DNA of 64,000 bases, taken from Jiulongibacter sp966250325. Its GTDB lineage: Bacteria > Bacteroidota > Bacteroidia > Cytophagales > Spirosomataceae. Positions 26,861 through 35,967 of this stretch are shown piece after piece. The notes under the pieces were generated by a model. The model worked only from the letters and a program-made list of their open reading frames with translations, was not told the DNA's origin and searched no databases. Location: the NCBI GenBank assembly GCA_966250325.1, contig CBINGY010000014.1, positions 1 to 64,000 of the forward strand. The letters are read 5' to 3'. Numbering within the stretch: the first letter of the stretch is position 1; each line of letters begins with the position of its first letter. A program made the translations under genes and the position numbers.

Positions 26861-29002
26861 TCAGAACATTCTTGCTCTTCTGTCAGTGATCTCAGCTGCG
26901 TCACGTATGGCCTGATCGGCTGCATTGGCAGAAGAATAGGCTCCACGTCTCTGCAAAATTTCATTTTTGCTCTGGCTGTAATCAGCTACTTCCGGAGCAT
27001 TGGTTTCTGCGGTTTTCTTCATGATAAACACCCCGTTCTGACCAGCGAATGGCTTGCTCACTGTATTTAACTTTTGCCCAAACGCTCTGCCAAGAGCAAT
27101 TCCGTCAATACCGGCACTGTTCAGCATACCGGTAAGCAAATTAATATCTGTAACTGTCTCTACCAATGCACCAGCTCCATACGATTTGGCGATTGCGTTA
27201 AGATCAGAACCATTGGCTTTCAGTTTACCAAGAATGATATCTGTTTTGCCCTCGTTTCTTACTTTGGCTTCTATTTGTTGTTTGAAATCCTCTGCTTTAG
27301 GGCTCTCTTTATCGCTGGCTGATGTAAGAGCGGCTACCAGATAGGTATTTCCAAGTACAAAAGTTCTGTCGGCCACATCACCTACTTCCACATCATCTCC
27401 AAATGCCCAGAAAACCACATCTCTCGCATCAGCAATGGTATTGAAAGAAGAAGAACCCGGTGCCACACGATCTGCGGTAAGCAACGTAAGAGATTCATCT
27501 TTTTCGGCCTTCTCTTTAAGCTCCTTAGCACTTCCAACGCTAGTTCTCAGAGATTCTGCCTTCTGATAAGCTTCGTTCAATGTAGCTTCAGAAGGTTCAA
27601 GAACTTTGGTAACAGTTGCCAGTTTGTATTTGGTACTGCTTTTGCCTTCAGTTACTTTCACAATATGATAACCGAAATCTGTTTCAACCAGATTTGGCAT
27701 AAGGCCAACTCCGCCAAAACCGAATACGGCATCCTCAAAAGCTTTAACCATACGCCCATCATTGCTAAAGTAACCCAAATCTCCTCCCGCGGAAGCGGTA
27801 CCGTCAGACCCATTAATTCTGGCCATTGTGGCAAAATCCGCTCCGTTTTTAAGTTCAGTAAGTAAATCCTGAGCACGGGTTTTGGCTTCTGCTTTGGCTA
27901 CATCATCCATTCCCTGCGTATTGATAAGTATATGTGAAGCTCTCATGGTAGCCACTGTATCCTGCTCAGTTCCTTCATATTTATAGATCGAATAATTCTG
28001 ACCATCCTTTACAGGTCCTACCGTACTGCCTACAATCGCGGAAGAGATAAGTTGACGAACTTCTTCCGACAATTGACCCGGGCTATATAAGTACGGGCTT
28101 CTCACATCCGAATTAGCTGAAGCATATGCCTGTGCGTTTTCAGCACCTGCCAGACCTCTTGCCAATGTATTTATTTCGCTTAGGAGAGAAGCTGAATCTT
28201 CTTTTGAAGGCTCCACCTGAAAAACTACATAGTCAAATGAACGGCTATCGTATGGAGTAAATTCATCCTTATGACTGCTGTAATAAGATGACACATCACT
28301 ATCTGAAACCTTAACAAGGGAGTCAGCAATGCTGTAAAAGGGCACAAAAAGATACTCAGCACTGATTTTGTTATTCTGAGCCAGATATTCCTTCTTTGCT
28401 TCTGCTGAGGTGATATAATCTGCATTAGAAATCAGATTCTGATACTTTTCACTCTTTCTGATCTGAATCAGATTGTTTTTGAAATTATCCCAGATAAGCT
28501 GTTGCTCGGCAGGTAACGATTTATTGGCAGCAGCATTAATAAACTCACGGTGTTGAGCTTCATTAAATACACCGGTATTGGAATCAGTAAACTGCTGACG
28601 GATGAAAGGGTGCATGTTTCTGGTACCCTGAATCATTTCTCTCAGTTCATCGGCAGTTACGTCAATACCCAGAGCTTCGTACTGTGGTTCAAATGCGTTT
28701 TGCTGAACCAATTGTTCCCAAACCTGCTCCAGGATATTCCGGATATCTGCCTCGGAAGCAGAACGACCTGTAGATAACTCCAATTGCTGACGCTGAGCAT
28801 CCACCAGTTTCTGAAATTGCTGGTAATCTACGTCTACCCCATTAATTGTTCCTACACGATTCTGATCTCCGCCAAATAAGCCACCGCCCAGGGAGCCTCC
28901 ACCAGAAAAGATGTCACCACCTACGATAAAAAGCAATAGAGCGATTGCAATTACCGCTACGGCTATGCCTGATTTCTCTCTGATCTTGTTTATTAATGCC
29001 AT
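26861..29002 (-). CDS. PpiD/SurA-like periplasmic peptidyl-prolyl isomerase
   Basis: An inner-membrane-anchored folding chaperone for secreted and outer-membrane proteins. One transmembrane segment (about residues 13-29, AVAVIAIALLLFIVGGD) is followed by a large SurA-N-like helical chaperone domain. A parvulin domain at about 350-455 has ASHILINTQG, FATMARINGSDGTASAGGDL and the closing FGYHIVKVTEG. A second, degenerate region follows to residue 713. The length is somewhat above E. coli PpiD (about 620). A TAnnTTTG element lies 55 bases upstream and a strong terminator follows, so it is a single-gene unit. Confidence 0.92.
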   Translation of the reverse strand: MALINKIREKSGIAVAVIAIALLLFIVGGDIFSGGGSLGGGLFGGDQNRVGTINGVDVDYQQFQKLVDAQRQQLELSTGRSASEADIRNILEQVWEQLVQQNAFEPQYEALGIDVTADELREMIQGTRNMHPFIRQQFTDSNTGVFNEAQHREFINAAANKSLPAEQQLIWDNFKNNLIQIRKSEKYQNLISNADYITSAEAKKEYLAQNNKISAEYLFVPFYSIADSLVKVSDSDVSSYYSSHKDEFTPYDSRSFDYVVFQVEPSKEDSASLLSEINTLARGLAGAENAQAYASANSDVRSPYLYSPGQLSEEVRQLISSAIVGSTVGPVKDGQNYSIYKYEGTEQDTVATMRASHILINTQGMDDVAKAEAKTRAQDLLTELKNGADFATMARINGSDGTASAGGDLGYFSNDGRMVKAFEDAVFGFGGVGLMPNLVETDFGYHIVKVTEGKSSTKYKLATVTKVLEPSEATLNEAYQKAESLRTSVGSAKELKEKAEKDESLTLLTADRVAPGSSSFNTIADARDVVFWAFGDDVEVGDVADRTFVLGNTYLVAALTSASDKESPKAEDFKQQIEAKVRNEGKTDIILGKLKANGSDLNAIAKSYGAGALVETVTDINLLTGMLNSAGIDGIALGRAFGQKLNTVSKPFAGQNGVFIMKKTAETNAPEVADYSQSKNEILQRRGAYSSANAADQAIRDAAEITDRRARMF

Positions 29003-29056
29003 ACGTTTTTGTGTATTTTAAAAACAAAGGCCACACGGGCCCTAAAAAATGAGCCG

Positions 29057-29064
29057 CAAAAATA
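29057..29064 (-). promoter_or_regulatory. Bacteroidota -7 element for the PpiD-like gene
   Basis: Minus-strand TATTTTTG matches TAnnTTTG, 55 bases before the start codon. Confidence 0.55.
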
Positions 29065-29133
29065 GTTAGATTCCAAATGATTATCAAAGAAATCTAATTC
29101 ACTTATTCATCAAAAAGTGAGTAAGGTGAATTA

Positions 29134-30141
29134 TCAGAATCCGCTGCCTTTTGTTTTGGTTTTGATTTTACAGATATACATATCTGCAGTAATGAACAAC
29201 GTGCTGCCATCTTCACCCCAATTACAATTCGCTGTTGCTTCTCCGGTATCAATTCTCCCTAAAAGCTCTCCGGCTGCCGTCAAAACCAACACACCGCCAG
29301 GGCCGGTAGAAAATATATTTCCTTTGTTGTCTGTTTTTAATCCATCTGGTAAGCCTGCCAGCCCTTGCTTCACCATCGGTGTGGCATCAAATAACACTTT
29401 ACCTTTCTGTAAGGTACCATCCGCGTTGATAGAATAACTTAAGATATAAGCGGCATCGGGGTCAGATTGTGCCACGTATAGCGTCTTTTGATCAGGAGAA
29501 AGAGCTACGCCGTTTGGTCTGCTCAGATCTTTAATCACCAGCTCTGCTTTTCCGCCGGGACGTACTAAATAAACTCCAAAGAGGTCGATTTCCCTTGTTT
29601 TAGCATTTTCACGATCTGGCAATCCATAGGGGGGGTCGGTGAAATAATAATTTCCGTTCTCGGCCTGAACCACATCATTCGGGCTGTTAAAGCGTTTTCC
29701 CTGCCAGTTATCCGCTATGGGATATTTTCCGCCTCCTCCATTTAGTGGCATTCGTGTTACTCTGCGGTCGCCATGTTCGCAAGCGACTAATTCTCCCGCA
29801 TTATTTATGGTGAGTCCGTTACTACCTGGCTCAAGGCTGTAAGGTAATATACCCGTGTAGCCGGAAGGCTTCAAAAAAATACGAAGTCCTTCTTCTTTAT
29901 TCCATTGATAAATGACATTTTCAGGTACATCTGAGAAAAGTAACCGGTTACCGGTTTTGTCCCAAACGGGTCCTTCTGACCAATTAAAGCCTTCGGCTAG
30001 CACCTCTATGACAGCATTTTTATCAATGAGCTCGTAAAATTTTTCAGACTCCGCCACCAATTTCCCAATGGTTTTCTGAGCCACACTATTCGCCACGGAA
30101 AAAGCACTTATCATACAGGTAAAGATTAAAATTTTGTACAT
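29134..30141 (-). CDS. SMP-30/gluconolactonase-family exported lactonase
   Basis: A six-bladed beta-propeller hydrolase, probably acting on sugar lactones in the periplasm. A signal peptide ends near residue 21 (SVANSVAQ). Metal-ligand motifs appear in the order expected: FNWSEGPVWDKTGN (Glu), NSPNDVVQAENGNYYFTDPP (Asn), LSRPNGVALSPDQKTLYVA (Asn) and GLPDGLKTDNKGN (Asp). At 335 residues the size is typical of secreted gluconolactonases. It has its own TAnnTTTG element. No sugar catabolism genes adjoin it, so the natural substrate is not known. Confidence 0.9.
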   Translation of the reverse strand: MYKILIFTCMISAFSVANSVAQKTIGKLVAESEKFYELIDKNAVIEVLAEGFNWSEGPVWDKTGNRLLFSDVPENVIYQWNKEEGLRIFLKPSGYTGILPYSLEPGSNGLTINNAGELVACEHGDRRVTRMPLNGGGGKYPIADNWQGKRFNSPNDVVQAENGNYYFTDPPYGLPDRENAKTREIDLFGVYLVRPGGKAELVIKDLSRPNGVALSPDQKTLYVAQSDPDAAYILSYSINADGTLQKGKVLFDATPMVKQGLAGLPDGLKTDNKGNIFSTGPGGVLVLTAAGELLGRIDTGEATANCNWGEDGSTLFITADMYICKIKTKTKGSGF

Positions 30142-30163
30142 AGGATTGAATTTCAGTATTTAT

Positions 30164-30171
30164 CAAAATTA
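30164..30171 (-). promoter_or_regulatory. Bacteroidota -7 element for the SMP-30 gene
   Basis: Minus-strand TAATTTTG matches TAnnTTTG, 23 bases before the start codon. Confidence 0.55.
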
Positions 30172-30259
30172 GGAAAAGAGAATATAAATTCGATTTCTTT
30201 TGTTGTTATTTCAAAACCAGAAATATCCGCAGGGCAACTGTGTGCCCGGGAGGTCAACC

Positions 30260-30913
30260 ATGCGAACGATTGGGATGAAGATCAAAGAATTGAAGGAATT
30301 GGTTCATCAAGGTGAAGGGCTTCATATTGAGTTCAAATTGAAAGCGAATCACCCGGATAAAATCATCAAGGAAGTAGTAGCATTCGCAAATACAGAAGGT
30401 GGGGTACTTCTTGTGGGTGTTAACGATAATCGTCAGATACCGGGGTTAAAATTTGCTGACGAAGAAGAGTTCGTTCTGGTCAGAGAAATTGAAAAGCATA
30501 TCAATCCGCCTGTTGATTACGAGCTCGAAAGAGTAAAAATTGAGGATGATCGTGAAGTTCTGGTATTCCGGATTCCTGAGAGTTCTGAAAAGCCTCATTT
30601 TGTGGATTTCAGAAATGAAGAAATCCCCAAAGCTTATGTTCGCGTTTGTGATAAATCCATTCAGGCGAGCAGAGAAGTCAAAGAAATTTTAAAGGGCCAA
30701 AGAAAAGCCAGAAACCTTCGTTTCAGCTATGGTGACAAGGAAACAAGTCTGATGAAATATCTGGATGAGAATGAGTCAATAACCGTTGCCGATTACGCCA
30801 ATCTGGTGGGCATTCCTAACAAAAATGCCTCCCGAACACTGGTGTTACTAACCCTAACAAACGTTTTGAGATGTATCCCCGGTGAGCATGAAGACCGTTT
30901 TTATACAAACTAG
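30260..30913 (+). CDS. AlbA_2 (Schlafen-type) domain protein
   Basis: A 217-residue protein with an AlbA_2 putative nucleic-acid-binding domain at about 10-130: HIEFKLKANHPDKIIKEVVA, FANTEGGVLLVGVNDN and FRIPESSEKPHFV. The C-terminal part (about 150-217) resembles a winged-helix, ending NVLRCIPGEHEDRFYTN. The ATG at 30260 is chosen because GGGAGG precedes it by six bases; earlier in-frame TTG codons give a tail unlike the family. Proteins of this family include transcription regulators and some defence-linked factors, but this copy lacks the helicase domain of larger relatives. Its stop overlaps that of the M16 gene by four bases. Confidence 0.8.
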   Translation: MRTIGMKIKELKELVHQGEGLHIEFKLKANHPDKIIKEVVAFANTEGGVLLVGVNDNRQIPGLKFADEEEFVLVREIEKHINPPVDYELERVKIEDDREVLVFRIPESSEKPHFVDFRNEEIPKAYVRVCDKSIQASREVKEILKGQRKARNLRFSYGDKETSLMKYLDENESITVADYANLVGIPNKNASRTLVLLTLTNVLRCIPGEHEDRFYTN

Positions 30914-32184
30914 ATTCGCTCGCCCACAATCACCTCAGAAAAAGACCGTTCATCAAAGAGCAAATTGGCCGTTTCCTGAACATCCTGTGCTGTGACTTCC
31001 TGAATCCGATCAACAAAATGATCGTAGTAATCAGAAGGCAAACGATGTAATTTGAGATTCTTATACCGGTCCATCACCTCAAAAGGTGTTGTAAGAGACC
31101 CGGCGAAAGAGCCACACATATAATTCTTGACCGTGGAAAGTTCATTTACAGAAATCTCGGTCTCTTTCAAACGTTGCAATTCCGAAGAAATCTCCTGAAT
31201 GGTATTTAAGGTATTTTCTTTAACCACATCTGATCCGATAACCCAATAGGACGCAGAGCCCACAGGATTTACCGATGATGAAATACCATAGGTGAATCCC
31301 TTTTCTTCCCTGATATTCTTCATCAAACGGCTTCCGAAGTATCCACCAAAGGCCGTATTGGTAACCAATGCTTTGAAAAATGCCGGGTGAGTTCGACCAA
31401 TAAGTGGTTTCCCAATTCTGAGGGTTGATTGCATATTCTGAGACCGCTCGATTACCAGTCGGGAAGGATGGTAAGCATATTCCGGAAATTCTTTCAACTC
31501 TGGTTTTTCAAAAGTTGGTTTCCCAAAAAATCTCTCTATTATCTCAATATCCCCCTCATCTACTTTGCCAGATAGGAATAGGTGAAATTGCTTTCCGCGT
31601 ACGCGTTCTTCAAAGAATCCTAAGAGGTCATCCCTACTTATGTCATCAATATTTTTATCCGTAAATTCCCTTCCAAATGGATGTAAGCCTCCGTAAATAG
31701 ATTTTTTAAATGCCACCTGAGCCAGATAGGCAGGCTTCTCTGAATTTAACTGGAGGGTTTGTCTCGCTATTTTCTTGTGAAGCTCAAGTTCATTTTCCGG
31801 AAAAATACTTTCATTCAGCAGCTCGCTAAGTGATTCCAAATACAAAGACAGGTACCTTCGTAAACCATGAAGTGTTACAGTGAAGTACTCCAAACCCTGA
31901 CTCATCTCCACAAACCCACCAAACCGATCAAAACTCTCAATAACTTGAGAACCCGACATCTTTTGGGTACCACCCAAAAGCATTTTTGAAAAAAGGGAAT
32001 TAAGACCCGGGAGATCAGTGTACATATACCCGGCATTAAAAACCAATTCCAGTTTGAAGATTTCCTGTGTGGAATATCCCGCAGCTGTCATTTCAAGGCC
32101 ATTTGAAAGCGTCAATTCTTCTACTTTGGGGAGTTGTATAGAGGTGAAAGGTCTGAATACGGGTGCTGCAGTTCTATCAATCAT
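30910..32184 (-). CDS. M16-family protein lacking the zinc-binding motif
   Basis: A 424-residue M16 fold with two halves, but the catalytic H-x-x-E-H of active insulinase-type peptidases is replaced: LNSLFSKMLLGGT stands where L-x-HFLEHMLFKGT is expected, giving S-L-F-S-K. The C-terminal half still has the R-Y motif region (GGYFGSRLMKNIREEKGFTY) that grips substrate in inactive partners. Such subunits usually pair with an active M16 gene next door, yet none is in this window. No signal peptide is seen. It could work with a distant partner, or have a structural or chaperone role. Confidence 0.85.
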   Translation of the reverse strand: MIDRTAAPVFRPFTSIQLPKVEELTLSNGLEMTAAGYSTQEIFKLELVFNAGYMYTDLPGLNSLFSKMLLGGTQKMSGSQVIESFDRFGGFVEMSQGLEYFTVTLHGLRRYLSLYLESLSELLNESIFPENELELHKKIARQTLQLNSEKPAYLAQVAFKKSIYGGLHPFGREFTDKNIDDISRDDLLGFFEERVRGKQFHLFLSGKVDEGDIEIIERFFGKPTFEKPELKEFPEYAYHPSRLVIERSQNMQSTLRIGKPLIGRTHPAFFKALVTNTAFGGYFGSRLMKNIREEKGFTYGISSSVNPVGSASYWVIGSDVVKENTLNTIQEISSELQRLKETEISVNELSTVKNYMCGSFAGSLTTPFEVMDRYKNLKLHRLPSDYYDHFVDRIQEVTAQDVQETANLLFDERSFSEVIVGERI

Positions 32185-32216
32185 TTACCAGAATTTTATG
32201 CGAATATATAGCAAAA

Positions 32217-32246
32217 AAAAGGGCCTCTCTCACGAGAAGCCCTTTT
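32217..32246 (-). terminator. Terminator of the small lipoprotein gene
   Basis: On the minus strand, a stem around GGGC-TTCTC / GAGAG-GCCC with a TGA-type loop is followed by an eight-T run (32213-32220). It separates the small lipoprotein from the M16 gene. Confidence 0.85.
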
Positions 32247-32264
32247 CCTAAGAGAATGTCTTAA

Positions 32265-32444
32265 TTACTCAGCAACTACTGAATCAACAGCAGCAGCAGC
32301 AGAATCAACAGCTGGAGCAGCTTCTTCTACTACAGTTTCTTCTACTACTTCAGCAGCTTCTTCAGTAGACTCTTCAGTTGAAGAAGAACAAGCAGTGAAA
32401 GCAAACATACTAGCAACAAGAGCAGCAGCGATTAATTTTTTCAT
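32265..32444 (-). CDS. Small Ala/Glu/Val-rich lipoprotein, 59 residues
   Basis: A complete short gene: a signal peptide MKKLIAAALVASMFAFTAC with lipid-modifiable Cys19, SSSTEEST, then low-complexity sequence of Glu, Val and Ala ending VDSAAAAVDSVVAE. The mature part has 40 residues and is strongly acidic. It has a good promoter (TTG, 18-base gap, TAATTTTG) and a strong terminator, so it is its own transcription unit and probably well expressed. A GCA/GCT repeat tract encodes the alanine run. The function is unknown; it could be a small envelope spacer or abundant surface lipoprotein. Confidence 0.8.
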   Translation of the reverse strand: MKKLIAAALVASMFAFTACSSSTEESTEEAAEVVEETVVEEAAPAVDSAAAAVDSVVAE

Positions 32445-32478
32445 TTCGATTTTTGATTAAAAGGTTATAAAAGCGATT

Positions 32479-32508
32479 CAAAATTAAGAACTTTTTAAGG
32501 TCTGCAAG
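32479..32508 (-). promoter_or_regulatory. Promoter of the small lipoprotein gene
   Basis: Minus-strand TAATTTTG (32479-32486) and TTG (32505-32507) are 18 bases apart, an almost ideal Bacteroidota promoter. The start codon is 35 bases downstream. This is the best -33/-7 pair in the window. Confidence 0.75.
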
Positions 32509-32581
32509 CGATTGCCAAAAAAAAAGTTTAAAATTTCCTTAAAAACTCAGTAAAATGCAAGAAAAAATTCCTCTGGTTCAA

Positions 32582-33079
32582 TTACCTGCCCGCTGGACGA
32601 AGAAAATCATATAACCCGGTGGTTCTGAACGTAAAGAAACGATGGCCCAGAAAGTTTGCTATGAAGCTGCAGGCCATACCGGCAAGGTGAGAACCCTTTT
32701 CACGAATAAAAAGGGAGTAATCAGAAAAATAAGGATCTGCCACAAATCGCAGGGCCAGCACAGAAACCAGCTCCTGAACACCCAAAGCAAGCGTAGCCAC
32801 AATAAAAAACTTGAACCATTCTCTCCGGGTATTTCCAGATTCCTTCGCAGAAAAAGCCCAAAGCTTTGCCGGCAGAAAACTAGCAGCTGTAGATATCATA
32901 TAGGCCCAGAAAACACTCCAGGCAAAAGCCGGATGATCATTTAAGCCCATCTTAAGGAAAAACCCTTTAAGAGGAATCTGAGACAAAAAATTGACCGTGG
33001 CTCCAAACAGCCCGGTTAAGAAAAAGCCGATAAAGCTTCTAAGTTCTTCCCGGGTGATATGTTTTTTGATTCTGGTCAA
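32582..33079 (-). CDS. GtrA-like small membrane protein
   Basis: A 165-residue integral membrane protein with about four hydrophobic helices. The end SFIANFLGHRFFTFRTTG matches the GtrA-family pattern of N-F-x-x-x-R-x-F-x-F, and the first helix contains FFLTGLFGATVNFLSQI with the usual Asn. GtrA-type proteins help flip lipid-linked sugars in polysaccharide or O-antigen modification, or act as small transport subunits. The start is uncertain: there is no ATG, and the TTG at 33079 is the best candidate. It lies 9 bases after nuoN, so it is read with the complex I genes. Confidence 0.7.
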   Translation of the reverse strand: MTRIKKHITREELRSFIGFFLTGLFGATVNFLSQIPLKGFFLKMGLNDHPAFAWSVFWAYMISTAASFLPAKLWAFSAKESGNTRREWFKFFIVATLALGVQELVSVLALRFVADPYFSDYSLFIREKGSHLAGMACSFIANFLGHRFFTFRTTGLYDFLRPAGR

Positions 33080-33088
33080 GGATACTAT

Positions 33089-34471
33089 TTACAATATATA
33101 ACGAAGCAGTCCGGGAAAAATTCCTAAAATAACCGTGCCAAGAGTAGTTACCGACAAAATCACTCTCTCCGAGGATGAAAGAGAGATAAGCTCATCTGAC
33201 TCAGAACTTTTTCTCATAGCCTGAATCACAGGTCTGAAGTAATAATAGACAGATACTGCAGACATAAGTATTGCAAGAATTATAATCCAATAACTCCCGG
33301 TAAGAGCCACTTCCCTGAATACAAAAAACTTACCCCAGAAGCCGGCGGTCAAGGGTATTCCGGCCATTGATAGCATGGAAATAACCAGAGACACAGCCAG
33401 CAGGGAGTTTTTCGCAGCTAATCCGGCAAAGAGATCTACCTGTTCGTAGGCTCTTCCACCCTCGGTATGGCCACGAGATACGATTAGCAGTACACCAAAT
33501 GCCGTTACGGTAGCCAGACTATACGCGGCAGAATAAAAAAGGATGGATTGTAAAGCATTTCCCAAATTTCCAATCAAAGCCATAGACATGAATCCGGCGT
33601 GGGAAATGGAAGAGTAGGCCAATAATCTTTTGAAGCTGTTTTGAGAGAAGGCTCCTATATTACCAATAATCAGAGATAGGGAAATCATCACAGCAATCAT
33701 CACCCACCAGAAATCATTGATACCTGCGAACACCGAGCCTAAAACCTTGACAAGAGCAACAAATCCGGCCGTTTTCACAATGGTAGCCATATAACCGGTA
33801 AATAGTGCGGGAGCTCCTTCGTAAACATCAGGAGTCCAGAAATGAAAAGGAGCGGCCGCCACCTTAAAAAGCATACCGATGAGCATGAATGTGCAACCAA
33901 GGTAGAGAAGGTATTCAAACCCTTCATCCAGTAAACTGCCGGAACTTAAAGTAAGGCTACCCGTAGCACCATAAAGCATGGCCATACCGAAAAGAAGAAT
34001 ACCGGTAGCAAACGCTCCCATCAGAAAATATTTTATGGCTGCTTCATTCCCCCGAATGTTTCTTTTATCTGCTCCAGTAAGCACATACATGGCCACCGAA
34101 AGAATTTCTATGCCAAGAAATAGCATTATAAGGTGTTTGAAAAGAACCATCATAAGAGCACCCACCAATGAGAATTGAATGAGGGCAAAGTACTCGGCAG
34201 GATGAGCAAATTCAATCCGATCAAAGTTTTCAGAGAATCCCAGAATCAGAATGGCTGTAAGAATAAGAAGTGTTCCAAATAATATTCCGGTGTTATCTAC
34301 CTCAATCATTCCATAGAAGTAGGTTCCGGGAGAATTCCAATCTGCGAATCCCAGAATAAGAGCAATGATAAGAAAGGCAATAGAGACCGGAAAAACAAGT
34401 CTCTTGTTTTCTGCAAATCCCAGAAATAAAGTGAGAAGACCAGTAAGTGATAATGCGATGATAGAATACAT
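33089..34471 (-). CDS. nuoN: NADH-quinone oxidoreductase subunit N
   Basis: Proton-pumping antiporter-like subunit of complex I in the inner membrane. At 460 residues it has about thirteen hydrophobic helices. The conserved lysine helix KRLLAYSSISHAGFMSMA and the FHFWTPDVYEGAP loop that precedes it are clear, as is the glutamate helix IEILSVAMYVLTG. It is the last nuo gene of the cluster, 22 bases after nuoM, and the GtrA-like gene follows. Confidence 0.94.
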   Translation of the reverse strand: MYSIIALSLTGLLTLFLGFAENKRLVFPVSIAFLIIALILGFADWNSPGTYFYGMIEVDNTGILFGTLLILTAILILGFSENFDRIEFAHPAEYFALIQFSLVGALMMVLFKHLIMLFLGIEILSVAMYVLTGADKRNIRGNEAAIKYFLMGAFATGILLFGMAMLYGATGSLTLSSGSLLDEGFEYLLYLGCTFMLIGMLFKVAAAPFHFWTPDVYEGAPALFTGYMATIVKTAGFVALVKVLGSVFAGINDFWWVMIAVMISLSLIIGNIGAFSQNSFKRLLAYSSISHAGFMSMALIGNLGNALQSILFYSAAYSLATVTAFGVLLIVSRGHTEGGRAYEQVDLFAGLAAKNSLLAVSLVISMLSMAGIPLTAGFWGKFFVFREVALTGSYWIIILAILMSAVSVYYYFRPVIQAMRKSSESDELISLSSSERVILSVTTLGTVILGIFPGLLRYIL

Positions 34472-34493
34472 GTAATTCCGTTTCCGGTTATTA

Positions 34494-35945
34494 TCAGTTT
34501 ATACTTCCAATTAATTCCAACAGTTGCTTCACAGCGGGCTCAGAGATACTCAGCAAATAATTCGGGAAAACTCCCATAAACAGTACCAGACCTGCCAATA
34601 CATAAAGTGTAAGTTTCTCCGTTCCTTCCAGATCGGTCAGTTTTTCAGTACGTTCTGAGACAGGTCCAAACATGGTCTTCTGGAATAGCCTTAACATATA
34701 AACTGCCCCAAAAATAATACTTAATCCAGCCAGAACACCGAGGGTAGTATTGAAATCAAAAACACCTTTCAACATCAGAAACTCTCCAACAAAGCCATTT
34801 GTGAGAGGCAAAGCCACAGAACCCAGTAGGATAATCATGAAAGCAACACTCAGATTTCTGGCCGATTGGCTTATTCCTCCTAAAGCCGAAAGGTTTCTCG
34901 ATCCCGTTCTTTCATAGATAAGCTTAGCCACATAAAACAGTCCGACGGCATTAACTCCATGTGCCAGCATTTGATACACCGCACCTTGAATTCCCTCAAA
35001 CGTACCACTTAGTACACCTGCCGCCATCAATCCCATATGAGCAAATGAAGAATAGGCGATCAATCTTTTCAGAGAGTCTTGCTTGATAGCAATAAAGGAG
35101 CCATATAGTAAGCCGGCCACTGCAAGTATTGAAGCTAAAAAGGCATACTGATGGGCACCAGCCGGAGCAAGTGGCAGAGCTATACGAAGCAAACCAAACA
35201 CCCCCATTTTTGACAATAGTCCCGAGAGCAGCATGGTTGCCGGAGTTGGAGACTCAGAATAAACATCAGGCTGCCAGCTATGAAACGGGAACACCGGCAT
35301 TTTAATGGCGAAAGCCAGAAAGAAGGCCCAGAAAAGTGCTCTTTGTACGTCCAGGGGCATCAATTGAGCCGTAGCCGTGAGCGACTGCATATCTGCTGTC
35401 TGGCCTTTCATATACAGATAAACCAATGCCACCAGCATGAAAAGACTCCCAAAAATGGTGTACACAAACATTTTGAAAGTAACCTTTGAGGCAGATTCGC
35501 CACCCCACCATAAGGCCAGAAAATAGACCGGAACCAGAGCAACTTCAAAAAAGAAATAAAACAGAAAAACATCTGCAGCAGAAAAAACACCATTGAGCGA
35601 CCACTGCGTGAGTAATATAAGTGCATATAAAGTATGAACATTTTCATACCTGAGCTTATACGTGCTGAGAATAATAAGTGAAGTTAATACGGCTGTTAAT
35701 AGCAATAACACCAGAGCAAAACCATCCAGGCGGAAACTGAGCTGAATATTCAAATCAGGGAGCCAGTGTTTGGTGAGGGCCAGTTCTGCTTCACCTGCCA
35801 CAAACGCAGCATAAGCAGCGGAGATGGCCACCAACAGAGATGAACTTAAAGCAAGACCTTTTGCAAGGGCTTCATTATTTTTACCCAGCAGGTAAACTAA
35901 CGCCGCACCGGCCAGTGGAATCAACAAGAGTAAGGTTATCAGCAT
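34494..35945 (-). CDS. nuoM: NADH-quinone oxidoreductase subunit M
   Basis: Antiporter-like proton-pumping subunit of complex I, 483 residues with about fourteen transmembrane helices. The invariant glutamate helix FYFFFEVALVPVYFLALWWGG and the lysine helix KRLIAYSSFAHMGLM are present, with MPVFPFHSWQPDVYSESPTP between them. It sits between nuoL (22 bases) and nuoN (22 bases) in one operon. Confidence 0.95.
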   Translation of the reverse strand: MLITLLLLIPLAGAALVYLLGKNNEALAKGLALSSSLLVAISAAYAAFVAGEAELALTKHWLPDLNIQLSFRLDGFALVLLLLTAVLTSLIILSTYKLRYENVHTLYALILLTQWSLNGVFSAADVFLFYFFFEVALVPVYFLALWWGGESASKVTFKMFVYTIFGSLFMLVALVYLYMKGQTADMQSLTATAQLMPLDVQRALFWAFFLAFAIKMPVFPFHSWQPDVYSESPTPATMLLSGLLSKMGVFGLLRIALPLAPAGAHQYAFLASILAVAGLLYGSFIAIKQDSLKRLIAYSSFAHMGLMAAGVLSGTFEGIQGAVYQMLAHGVNAVGLFYVAKLIYERTGSRNLSALGGISQSARNLSVAFMIILLGSVALPLTNGFVGEFLMLKGVFDFNTTLGVLAGLSIIFGAVYMLRLFQKTMFGPVSERTEKLTDLEGTEKLTLYVLAGLVLFMGVFPNYLLSISEPAVKQLLELIGSIN

Positions 35946-35967
35946 TTATCTGTTTGTTGAAATCTGA

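Noticed and set aside
32280..32340. A GCA-rich simple repeat taken as a microsatellite or CRISPR-like tract
   Set aside because: It encodes the alanine run of the small lipoprotein; there are no regular spacers.
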